Positions 50,101-62,000 of a stretch of DNA of 64,000 nucleotides are shown here, piece by piece; the stretch's first letter is position 1; each line of letters starts with the position of its first letter. Source of the DNA: Mesaphorura yosii. Lineage: Eukaryota > Arthropoda > Collembola > Poduromorpha > Tullbergiidae. A model generated the notes under the pieces. That model saw only the letters and a list, made by a program, of their open reading frames with translations. It was not told where the DNA came from and made no database searches. The stretch lies in the NCBI GenBank assembly GCA_009869945.1, contig WIXG01000042.1, forward strand, positions 270,630-334,629. Reading direction: 5' to 3'. The position numbers were made by a program, and so were the translations under genes.

Positions 50101-53053
50101 TTTGCAGCTTCTTCATGATCGTCGAGAAAAATCAGACATTGACATCTACGACAATATATCACAGGGTTTTTCAGTTTTTACAATATTACATAGGTAGTAC
50201 AAATGTTTCACTGATGTTATTTTTTTTACCTGCTGATGTTATCGGGCTTTTTCAGACCAGCATACAAACCGACAAGACTTTTCAGTAACTTATCTCGGAA
50301 ACTTCGTTGGCTGACCAGGCTCATAACGACCCTAAATGCGTACGCCAACATTTCTGCTTCTTGTTCTTCACTCAAAGGAATTGCTCGTCGGAACCTGAAA
50401 TAAGTTGCAAATTCCATCAGTTTCGTAGAAGTACCTGTCAACAGGCCTGAAACCTTATCAACTGAACTTGTGAACTTACATGTCCATTCGACGCGTTTCA
50501 ATTGCAATACCAAGTGCTTGCTTATACTGCTTATCCTGGAAGCATTGTTCGAACATTTGATTCACAATTGATTCCAGATTTGGGTCAACTACGCCATCAG
50601 CAGGTTCATCAGGGTAGGCCTCTGTCCGAAGCAAGATGTATTTATCGAGACATTTGGCTGTAAAGTAGCAAAATATAATGAGTTCACCATGTCACTTTTA
50701 ATTAAGAAAGTATCTCTATAAAGTGAGTAAAGTTACCAAGTATGGTCTCCACATATTCGTCCCGTCTGGTAAGCTGTCCAGTGAAGAGAGTTCCTGCTCC
50801 CAGAGCGTACTTCAAAGACTCCTCAAATGCGCCAAGGTGGTAGTAAACTTTGCTCGCGACCAATGCGGCCAACTCTCGCTGATCTTGGGGATAATTTTCA
50901 TTTTCATGTAGTAACTCGCTGCAATCAAGCGGACAGAAATTATTACTCTCGCGGTCACTGACCAATCAACTCTTTAACTGAGGTTCTTACATTTTACTGA
51001 TGGAGTCAGAAATCTCTGGCCAAAACTCATTCACAATTTTGTTCAATTTTTTCAACGCAAAGTGCTTGAGATCGGCATGAGGTTCGTCCAAGAGCGAAAT
51101 GATTCCAGCTGCAAACATGAGTTAATAACAAAGATTCAATAACTAAAGAAATTATTCGAGTAAAAGCTGTTCGTGACTCCTTGTTGCCATTTGATCGGTA
51201 CATTGTGCGTTCACCGGTAACGAATAAACAGTATCTCTCCGTTTCAGTAATCACTTCTACTACAAATTCAAAATATTTATTTCATATACTGAATGACATT
51301 TACTACAGTAAGTACAAAGAGGATCTTCTTACTGCTGAGCACTCGTAAGCACGCAGGAAAAATGCAAACATGCAGTTGGAAATATTTGTAATTATATCTT
51401 TTCGGAGATTAAATGACTTTTTCACTTCATTATCATCTGACTACAGCACAGCAGGTGAACCAACAACTGGCCCTTTGCTTTCTTTAACCCCACGACCCTT
51501 GCTTGGTCGAGGTTGTTGTGTCTTTTGCTTCTCTCTGTCTTCTTCCTCTTCTCCAAATAATTCTTCTACTAGTTCGTCAAGCTCATCGTCGTCATTCATT
51601 GTTCCAACTTTCTCAGTTCCTTTCTTTTTTGGCTCGACGTCTTCAATATCCTCAAAGTCATCATCGTCGTCATCTTCCACATCTCTTGCATACAACTCCG
51701 GATACTTGGTAAAGCATAATTGCATTTCACGAAATTGTACAAGGCAGTCAGCACCTTTTGGATCTTCCTTGCTGAAATTCCACGCGAGAACTTTTATTAC
51801 AGAGACTCGTGACGAACGGCTGCCATATTATTCGTAATTTCTTAAAGTTACCTTTCGATGAAACAACTAAATGCTCCACGAAATTCAGTTCCACATGGAC
51901 CATGAGCTGCGTTACCGAGACATGGACAGTCCCAATTTATTTCTCCGTTTGGAAATATTGGACCCGCGGTCTTCGGGTCCCAATCTTCAGGATTATCAGA
52001 ATCTTCTTTTAAATCAATTGCAGCATCACCGTCAGTGAGCGCATTTCTCGATCGTCTGGGTCTGCTTCTGGTTGATGTCTCTGTATCTCGACCCCATAAT
52101 TGATCTTCTAACGTTGGTGATTTTTTCTTAGGCGGTCTTGGTGATGGCTGTCCTCTGCTAGGCACAGACGGGTCTCGACCCCACAGTTCATCTTCCGCTT
52201 TTGACATCGTTGAACCCATGATTTGGTGGTATCGATTGATTTCAGGACCTTCCCGTTATAGTAAGGATTCGGAGTCAGTAGATGAATGCGATAATTCTGG
52301 GATCTCAGCTAGTTTACAGTTTGAGTTATTTCAACAATTGGCAACTTGATGTGCGCCGTCCCTTTTAGGAGAAACCTACAAGGCAACAAAGGAAACCATA
52401 TCTTAATGTGAGACTTTAAAATCTAATTGGCCATTAAATGTGTTTCTTTTCTTTGTAATTGCTTGAATTATCATTCATATTGGGCTGGGCCGGGACCTAC
52501 ACTCACATTATTCACTTTATGAGCACAGCTTCAGTGTGCTTATTTTAATTTAATTATGTAATACTACAGAAAGTACTGATTTCCGAAAATTTCGCATTCA
52601 TCTATTTTCTGTCCTATCCACGAGTTCACTTCTTTCTTTCTCGAAGAAATTTTCCACGATGATCGCTGAACATGGGCACTGACCACTTAATCGAGCACTT
52701 CCTACGCTAATTTTGCCTTACACTTATCTCTTTCTTATTCTGATCATTTCAATGGGTTAGCAGGTCGCATTAAGGAAGAGTTGAAACAGAAGATCAATTC
52801 ACCACTATCCACTAGAAAGTAAGATAAGATGGCAATTTTGCGAAATGAAACGCTCGACCCGAACCCAAGAGAAAGCGCAGAATATTTGAAGGTTGAACAA
52901 CCCGATAACGAACTTAAATATATCAAAATCAATCGCCGATCTGGTTTTCGGTACCATTACAGTGATCTCAACAAGGAACCACGAACAACTGAAGTATGCA
53001 ACTAACCAAGTGAAAAACATGAACTTACCGGCAGACGTAAGCACCGCAGCCAT
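47182..53053 (-). CDS. PSMD1: 26S proteasome regulatory subunit Rpn2 (PSMD1)
   Basis: Fifteen coding exons on the minus strand: 53053-53029, 51108-50991, 50918-50737, 50657-50480, 50394-50230, 50145-49818, 49744-49340, 49268-48942, 48864-48775, 48709-48524, 48442-48166, 48091-47979, 47910-47569, 47492-47342, 47261-47182. They join to 988 codons plus stop (human PSMD1 is about 950). Rpn2 is a scaffold of the 19S base that binds the ATPase ring and ubiquitin receptors. Seen: start MAAVLTSA joined to [10 protein letters not shown]; the central proteasome/cyclosome repeats (about 400-760) with many GLGLA/ALGLI and HGACLG motifs; blocks such as [21 protein letters not shown]; a Lys/Glu-rich KEKE stretch in exon 13; and the terminal [12 protein letters not shown]. 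The first exon holds only 25 coding nucleotides and is separated by a 1.9-kb intron that contains CHCHD4. AATAAA (minus strand) sits at 47099-47094. Confidence 0.95.
51276..51281 (-). terminator. CHCHD4 polyadenylation signal AATAAA
   Basis: Minus-strand AATAAA 160 bp beyond the CHCHD4 stop and upstream of PSMD1 exon 2. It would end the nested transcript inside the host intron. Confidence 0.5.
51441..52219 (-). CDS. CHCHD4: CHCHD4 / Mia40 mitochondrial import oxidoreductase, nested in PSMD1 intron 1
   Basis: Two coding exons, 52219-51852 and 51771-51441, join to 232 codons plus stop. Mia40 introduces disulphides into small cysteine proteins entering the mitochondrial intermembrane space. Seen: INWDCPCLG with the redox CPC (residues 98-100), then two CX9C motifs (C109/C119 and C132/C142), [17 protein letters not shown] and KYPELY, all diagnostic. 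An acidic Asp/Glu-rich tail of about 80 residues follows. Odd: animal Mia40 usually has a short N terminus, but here about 90 residues precede the core, with two copies of an ED(E/Q)LWGRD block (9-16 and 38-45) and no membrane segment or clear mitochondrial presequence. A second ATG at 52207 would shorten the product by four residues. It lies on the same strand as PSMD1, inside its first intron. AATAAA (minus) is at 51281-51276. Confidence 0.94.
52230..52237. promoter_or_regulatory. DRE-like TATCGATT just upstream of CHCHD4
   Basis: TATCGATT, 11 bp upstream of the CHCHD4 ATG, resembles the insect DNA-replication-related element TATCGATA common at housekeeping promoters. A single short match, so weak. 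Confidence 0.2.
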
Positions 53054-56000
53054 TTTGATGCCTCCTAGTTCAGGTTCGATGTTTCCAAAGTCAGTAAAAT
53101 GGCGAACCAGAAGATCGCTGTTTAGTAGTCTTGGATTGGTGCGAATTCCTTAGGTGAATAATTAACCTGTGGGTGCTAATTTTTATATTTTACAAACTGG
53201 AGTAATAATCGAAAGGGTCGAAATCGAAATCACTGCTGTAGTTTAATTAATTACAACGTTAAACTGATTCCAACCTCACTTCAGAGTTCAGAGAGCATTC
53301 AACGACAAAAGCGCAATGCAATGACTCTGCAAATTGTCTCAGCGCAAGAGAACGGAATGAAATATGAAATGGAAGAATTCAAATGAGACCGGCGAACGGC
53401 ACGCTCAGCGAAACAACTACGCCAGTTCGAAAATGGCGTGATCAGCCTCAAATACGGTGTACAATTTCAACAGATTTAAGGGAGAAGACATTCTTGAACT
53501 GGTTCTTGTCACTTAATAGATTGACTTTCCATTAGCAATACAATTGCTCCAGTTTTAGGACCACCGATTTGCAACAATATTGATCGAACAATTTGAGGTT
53601 GATTACTAAATTATTGTAAGGCTGGCTGAATGCATGCATTTGGAAGGCTGTTGGGCTCGTTCTCATCTTCTGTACGAAGTCCAACACTTGGCTGGCTAGG
53701 TGTTAGCTATATGCACGTAGGAGTGTATTTTCAAGTTCAACAAACTACTAAGCGAAGCACCACCGTCAAAATACTCAATAGCAGTAGACAACTCGCGCAT
53801 CTCATTTTATCATATGCTTGTCCACGTCCATAAAAGCGCTGGCCGTTTCGCCAGTGTCTTTCCTGCCTTATCGGGCGAATGAGCGTGAACACGTACACGG
53901 GCGAGTTGCGAATTTCAAATGCAAATTCTCACACTCAAAAATAGCTGTGAAAACAAAAATATGCATTTACTTTTGACACTCTGTAATAATTAATATGTAA
54001 TAATTACATTGTCTTACCGGCTACAGACGACCAAAAGAGGATGTAAATCTGCTCATTGTAGTACATTTTTTAAATTGTGCCGTCTGGAACTCAGTCTTGA
54101 TTTTAACCACAATTACGAGTTGTTGTCCAGTCGTGCGCCGGATCGCATAAACTTGCCGAATAGTCATAACTATTACAATTACTTCTGTATTCTTGGGCAT
54201 ATTTCTAACTGTCAAAAAGCACCCAGCCAAACCTGCGCAACCCGTAAACTTGCTAGCGAATGAAACGCTCCGAGTCCAGCTGAAATTATACAAATCCCTT
54301 GAAATACTCAGTGCATGAGACTTTCACTACTTCCAAATCTAAATCGTTGCATGTACTTTCACCACTTTCTAGACCTTCCTTCCTATGAATTTGTCAACCT
54401 TGACCATAAACCGGTGCTTCCACTTGAGGCAATTTTAGTCATGACCGGCAATTGCTACGAGTTTCAGGTGGGATGTCACGCATTTTTCTCTGTCGTGGAC
54501 ATCAAAGATACATTTTTGCGTAAACAAATAGCGATTCCATCGTCTCTTCGACACAGTCCAGGATCACGGTCTGCGCTTTCGAGCAATCTTGCATGTCTGA
54601 CTGCATCCACTCCCGCCGGAGCACTGCGCGATGCTTTTACTTCTCACTCGTCGTGGCGCAGCAGCAGAATTTGATTCAAGGCATTCATTCCACATGCCAA
54701 ACTCCCCTTGGCGAGGTTTAACGAATTGAAGTTCCCCATTTTGTCTTGTTTGCTGTGCTTTAGCCGTGAGCCCACAGCTTCACCTCCGGCAGGGTATGGG
54801 CAAGTACATTTTTTCATAACTTTCTATTCTGAACCTACATTATAGCAGCGTTTATGCCTATGCACTCAGTCAGCGCAGAGCCAACCAAGATAGAAAATGT
54901 TACAAAAAACAAATGTATTCACAAAGAGCCGTAGCTCCACAGTATGAACGAACCAAACCGAGCAGCCAGCAAACTATGGCTCTCCTACTCCTCTCGGGCT
55001 GGCTGGCTGTGGCTGGGAATGAAATGAAATAAAGTAGGCGACCCTCAACCTCGCTCACACAGTTCAGTTTTAGTTGCCACACGGCAAAGAAAGGAGCAGA
55101 GCCTCAGTGTTGCAATCTCAAAAATTCATGAAAGATTACATTTAGGAGCACGTATTCTGCTTCTGCAGCGCATAGCGCAGTAAGAATAGTCGTACGGCAC
55201 ACGCTTACTCCATATTCGTATTCACGACATAGTTTAGCATCGTCTAATCTTAATTTATTCATTAACTAACGACCATCGACGAACCGAGTAAAGCGACTGA
55301 TAATTAACATTGTTCGTTAGTGATGATCACCGCAACCGCTGGATGAATTGTTGGCAACATCATCCATCAGCGTTTGGTTCTGTGTTATTCGGTTTATTTT
55401 TATGATTTATCACCTCGGAAGACACAAGACTTTCGGACTGCTTTGGCAGAGATCAACACGTTTGCATTTAATGTTGATGTTCATCAGTGTACTGACTTGG
55501 CTGGACGCGTGCTTATAGTCTGAACTCAGTTTTGCAATAAACACAACAAAGGGAGAGGAGCTCGAGTACGACCCGTTTGTCTTATCTCTGATATCTGGAT
55601 CGAGAAGAAAACTTGTGGGTTCGTTACCACTACTAGATGCAAGACACAGGAAGAATTCTATTCCGAATCCGAGCTGAAAGTGTCGTGATTGCGACAAGGA
55701 AGACTTTGTCGTGAAAGTGGACGCGAATCGGTTTCGGGAAGTGCAGGCGCAGTGCATAGACCTTAGCGAGCTCTCCGAGCTTGGTCTCTTCACGTCACAT
55801 AGTGACAAACAACATACGTGATTTTACACGCGCAAGTGATCCGAATCTGATGTACTCTGCAATTTTGAATGCAAAGAATGACGTGATACTTGATTGACAT
55901 TAATCTCCTCGTTTCGGACCGGGAAGAAATCACTTGTCTTGATAACTCCGAACGCGAGACGCGACTTCCGAGTGCAAACATTTTCACATCGCAGCGCAGC

Positions 56001-59000
56001 TGTTGATTATCAGTACCAAACAGAGCACAAATGCCTGAAGAAATGTGACCAGCAAGGAGTGCCATGAAAATGACTTGATACAGCGCCACATCGCATAGTG
56101 CGTTATCTTAGCGTAGTGTACGAGAGATAATTGACCACACATCATCATGAAATTCAAGAGGAAATGGACGAAAATGGCTACCATAACTTGAAAATGAGTT
56201 TCAAAACAATGTTGTGCGGTTCTGTCAACGCCCTGCCACGACGAGAAAGTATACATTCAGGTATACGCTAGAAAACTCACGAAACGTACATTAGGAAGCC
56301 GTAATTAATGAAGAAGTGCAACTCCACCACTGTGTTCAACGCTCTTTATTTGTGTTTTGGTTTAGTTTCGTCAGTTTTTGCTTCTAATTTCGTTATTGCG
56401 ATTATCATCGTGGTCGTCATTATTCCTTGTATTAGTGATACAGTTTTGTTGACCAACTACTTGATTCAAGACTTGGACAGATTTATTGGTAATTGTAAGG
56501 CATCATTAGTCGCTACAGATTTACAAAGTAAGTAAACGCTTCATTTATCTTTCTTCTTTCGTAGAATACGGCAGAAATGTGTAGTTTAGCGATTATTTTC
56601 AATTCTTGAGCCTATGGTTTGGGACTAATAAGGAATGCAATTTGAACTCAGAAAATGAATAATTAAGTAAATATTCGTCAGCAAAATATTGAATTCTCAG
56701 CGTGAGTAGTTCATGTTATATGCTAAGCTGCCTTCCCTGTGAAACACATTTCTGCGCCTACGCATTGGGGTAATCTGATGCACGCGGCATCAACTTCGGC
56801 TTCCCGGCTCCTCGAGTCCACGTAAGCCTGTATTGATTCTGGTTGAAAAGACCGAATCAAGTCGAAAGTTGGAATAACACGAAAATAAGAAAATGCTAAA
56901 AGATCTCACAATGCTAAAAAGGTCCGGTAACGAAAGAAATTATGATGTTGATAGTCTACGCATTGTCGCTCGCTGACTGTTCCCTGACGTGACCGGATTT
57001 AGCTGGAAATGCGAATGTATAAAGTGATTTCTATTCAAATACCTGTCTAAATGGTTTCGAAACAGATTAGATTTGGCCAGGCATCTATTTCAACCGGAGC
57101 TTCTGTTGCTCTGTTTCAGACATATTTGAAAGAAGAGCTCTTGCAACCGCAACAGCGAATCTCATTTCTGCAAATCAGAATAAATAATTATCAAGATCAC
57201 ATTTTCTTTGAAGCGTTACGAATTTCTGCGGCATAGCGTCTCGGTTTTGCGAGGTGCGTGCAGCAGCCGCGTGCGATCGCTACGGCAAGGCTTAACGGCT
57301 GGCCAGCCTTCCTTTCCTTCTCCTTCATGTTCAGCCATCCTTCAACTTTTCTCTTCGAATCTTCAAAACGTCCGCGTACTGCGACTGCAGCCCAGCAGCC
57401 AGTCAGTCAGAATTGGAAGCGAAATATCCTCCGCTGCACATTATACTGCAGTGCATCTCGAACGCGCGAGTTTATATCCGCCAGCCAGCATTTTTGGATC
57501 CACGTTATACGTATAAGGCCTCAATATAACCTGTACCGCAGTAATAAGCCATTATGTAGCTGCATACGCGTACTCGCTATAAAGCAAGAAAGATTGTGGA
57601 GATATAAACAAGTTTGGGAACCACAAGCGCACGAAAGAACGGCAACATTTCTTTCATTCCGACTGCCATTAACCATTGTATTAGTAGCAGCGTTTAAGAG
57701 ATCGTGTGTTCGTACCTTAAAGGATTCAAGCTTTTTTGCTACAAGACCACGATCAAGTACCTCGTACAATATCGCAATGGTTAATACAAAAGACAATTCA
57801 CAATTCACACGAAACAGAATCCGTGAATTTTGCATCGTTTTTATTATTTGCCAACTTGTCCGTCATCATTTCTTTTTTCACTTGCAGGTAGCTAAGCTTA
57901 AGCCACGTTATAACACTGCGTTCGCCAATTCCTTTATCATTTGACAAGTGTCTAAATTCTAGACCCAAAGCTTCTGCCGATAGAAATTCGTGTGTAGTAT
58001 AATACAGATCTTTATTGCATAACTTATCTGCATGTCATACAAAACTGCGTTAATGAAATATGTAATCACGAAAATCCGCCGCGCTCCTACAATTTATTTG
58101 CCCTCAATTTCATTCATCCGGTAATAATTCCAATTAAACTATTACATGAAATTGTTTACTATTTACCGGCTTGTATCGCGTCTCCTAACACCTGCCGACC
58201 GACCTGGGAGACTTAAGTTCGATAGACAGGCAGGCACGTGGCCTTGTACCCAATTCATTAACACGCGCAGTCAAAATCCGTTTCTCGTTTCAGTTTGGTT
58301 TTCCATTACTGCGGTTTGGACTAAATTAACCGGCAAACTACCGCTTGCCGTGCCCGGCTTCATGCAGATAGTTCAGCATCATAAGACTTCGAAACGACCT
58401 TCAAACTTCTGGACCTGCTTGTTTATTTCTTGTTGCTTGTTCCACAAGCCAGGCAGTTTTCTCATATTAATTAATGGCATTTTAAAATTTGTTTTGATGA
58501 GCACATGTAAAGGTATTTGGACCGCCAAACATAGACCTCATAATGAGTTGTGAAGCTGACACATAAATTACTGTAGGTTCTCTCGGCTCGGGATGCATTC
58601 TGAGAAAGCTCCTTTTCAAGACAGTAGTTGACAAGTGGTTCTCTTTATTCATGTCCGTAAGTTTCAAATATAACAACAAAATACAAAGTAAGGGCCCATG
58701 AATGTTTAAAAATACGGTCGGGCCGAGTCAAAGATTTGAGGTTCCTCTTACAATGCAGTGCATAACCTTCTTAAATGCTGCCCTTTTCTGTTCTGGAATC
58801 GAACTGAAGTTCGTAAATGAAGGACTTATTTTAACTGAATTCTATTTTTATCAGTACAAAAATGTTTCCCTTGCAAAGAACGTTGGACAAGTTTAGGATT
58901 TCGTGTGCATTTCCTCGCCGTAAATTTCAATTATGAAACCTTGCTACTTTAGTGCTACAAGGCTAGAATGATAGTGACGGGTTGCCCAGCTTTTTGTTGG

Positions 59001-62000
59001 CGAACTAGTATCTATTCCACTCGTTTAATTGGTTGTACGGTAATTACACCCACCTATAATCATGAAACACCTTTTCACGTCGCATGGAATTGTGAATATT
59101 GGCATTACTTGCACCTCGATTATTGTTTAGCACTTATTCCATTCCAATGAACAATTAATTATTAAACTTTGTCTCCACCATTCTGCCTTTCCGATTCAGG
59201 AAGCATTTCAAGTTGAAGGAAACTGAGTCAGTCCAGAAAGTTCTGCAATATGCTTACTCGCCAACCCTATTGGATTACTTTCTTCCCATTTGTTTGGTGC
59301 TGTCCCGCTTAGTTATCGAACTCCGAATCCAATGTTCAAAGCACGCGTACGGCTTTCTTTCCAATTTGCCTTTCTACTGTTCGCTCACGTACCTTTCCGC
59401 TTTCCTTTGGAGTTTTGCATCATGAATTATGATCATGTCCTTTGGTAACATAAATTCGCTGAGGATCGCCAACACATGTTTCAATTACAAGGCTCAGCCG
59501 GGTTTGATTAAACTGCTAGTTCAAGTCCAAATGACGTTTGAATCATTTGGATTTTGCAATCACTTCGTCTACATGAAAACTCTGGCTTTGCGTAACAAAG
59601 CTGTTTTGCGAGTGACACGCAGTACCCAACACGTACTACTTTTATTATCTACATACAACAATAATATTTATTATCGAAGCTACTGTTGTTGATTTGTTAC
59701 GAAAGGATTTATTCCATGTTATAGTGGATCATGTGATTAGACAATTTGCGATATGGACACAGACACCATAATTCGAATTCAGCCGGCAGCAGGCTGGCGT
59801 CGCGATTGCGGTGCGTTGTTGCGAGTGCCCAGTTCATTAACCCGTTTCTTTCTTTCTGTTCTTATTTACTTAATTTTTGCAAATATCTACGCTGCATGGT
59901 TTATGCGTTTGTGCTTGTTCTTGTTAAAAGGCCTGATCAGTGAGCACGCTGCGACTGCACACGAGGATTCCAAGTGGCCAGGGATTTTATTTCTGTCGTG
60001 TACTCGTACCCACCTCAAGGTCCTTTCCTCTAGTATTCATATTCATATTTTACTTCGGTGACTCTATGCGCGTACTGCTGATGTCATTCGTTATACGTGC
60101 GTAATTACTGTGACTATGCCTCGTTATCTCCCAACACTAGCCACCACTCTTGCAGGCTATAATTATGAATCAGTTAAGTAAGTCCTAGCGCAGGACGCAG
60201 CAGAATGTTTAACCGTTTATTCATTTCTTAGCATACATTCGGCTAAGTTTGCCATAGAGCGCCAATAAAAGCTAGAGATTATAGCGGCAGCTCATCAGAT
60301 ATTGGAGTTGATGCTTTCATCAAGTTGAAAATTGAAACGACAACGGGAAGTGGAGAACAAGCTTCTGTCCGTTGAACTAAAATTGATTTTATAATCGCAT
60401 TTTCAATGTTAATTTAGTAAGTGTGGCATTTAGTCAAGTTAAAATTATTCAAGGGGCACAGATGACGGGTCGCGTTTTGATTAAACTGAATCACCGCATT
60501 TTAAACTAAATGCCCTCACAAACTTGGAATGTGGTTGAAGTTCAAGGGTCACGAAAATATTGTCATAAGAAATTGCATACCGACATGGTATGAGCCATAC
60601 TTTTTCTGCGATGAGGACTGCGATGCTATTTTCATTTCGCCGTGTGTTTATGACTGTTGTTTTATGTCTTACTCAAGATATAAAATGAGAAATGTTTTCC
60701 ATTATACAATTTCTCTGTTGCATTTCGAGGAGCACAGAGCACAGAAGGCTCGAAGGGCAATTCAATGCCGTGCCGAGCCGGCGCGCGAGCAGGGGAGCTT
60801 TTGCCATTGCCATTCTGAAAGGCTTGGTTCGGCTTGGCTTAGCTTCACACAATTGCAGGGGTTGTTTTAATACTGCTGCTAATGCTCATTCCGTTCATGT
60901 TACACCATCGTTGCATTTCTGTATTTGGCAGCAGTAGCGGCAGCGGGTAGAATAGAATTCGGGAGAGAGAAGTAAAGCCCGGGAGAGAAGGTCGTCGTCG
61001 GAGCGAGTTGAAAGCAAACTTAGCTAACGAGAGTGTGCGAGAGTCATGACAGGGAGCATTTTTTGCAGTCACTACTATAATGTACGATCCGGGCGCAGCG
61101 TTGTTGCGTAGTGCCAGTGCCGTGATACAAAATGTGGGCAGGCAGGCAGGCAGCGGGAGCAGAAACAACTGGCAGTCGCCAGTGGTTGTGTGGGGAGAAG
61201 AAAATTGAAGTATTTTGTAATCATACGAGTGAAAGTGAAAGAACTTGTAAAATATTATTGCACCTTTGTGCTGTGCGTGGCGTGGCGGTTACCTCGGGAG
61301 ATGCGATTGGGGTGGGAGCTGCTTTCTACGCAGAGCAGGGCACTCGGTTCATGAGATATTGGTAGATCCGGCGGTCTCAATTTAGACAATAGATTCTAAA
61401 TTCGTCATTTTCTCAATGAAATTACCTTAATTAGAATCGTGAACTTCTGTTGCGAACGCTACACGCGGGTCATTCCTAAGTTTGGATGCTGAGATTGTGT
61501 ATCATGCTCTTAGTTTGGATTTCGAATCAAGAATTTGCTGTTGAACGTATCTGTGTCAGATTCGGAGTCGTATCCGTATTCGCACTCAGGAGTTGGCAAA
61601 TAAATAATATTTAGTGACACGCACGGCAATAAACCTGGTGCTGTTGCGAATAGAGTTGTTAACGGTATTTTCATGCTGCTATTTCCATTCCATTTGAATT
61701 CTAAGTCATCGTCATACATTTCCGAGATCTGTCGCTGTGTATATGCATCAGTACATGCATGAGCCTCTCATCGTCTGCGTCTGCAGTCGAGGCCCTGGTT
61801 CTATGAATTTAAGCATGCGGCAGGCTGCGTGGCAAGGAAAGAATTATAATTTATGCTGATGCACGGCATTCTGCAATATTTTGGACAAATAACAAATTAC
61901 AGCCTTTCCTGAAAGCATGCAGTGTGTGCACGGCCGACCCAAGACTAAAGTGGGAGACACCAGATGCGTTCGCGTGGGCTACGCTAGACACACGACACAA

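Noticed and set aside
51027-51254. Minus-strand frame contiguous with PSMD1 exon 2 as a possible N terminus
   Set aside because: It is out of frame with the conserved AGIISLLDE segment. The exon at 53029-53053 gives the family start in the right phase.
55410-55808. Ser-rich 132-codon minus-strand frame
   Set aside because: It begins at a TTG, has biased composition only, and no splice or domain support.
57258-57944. 228-codon plus-strand open frame in the right flank
   Set aside because: It begins with GTG, shows no domain, signal peptide or splice pattern, and reads like translated non-coding DNA.
60529-60870. Cys-rich 113-codon plus-strand frame
   Set aside because: It starts at ATG and has several Cys, but no regular spacing, signal peptide or family match, and the latter half is low complexity.
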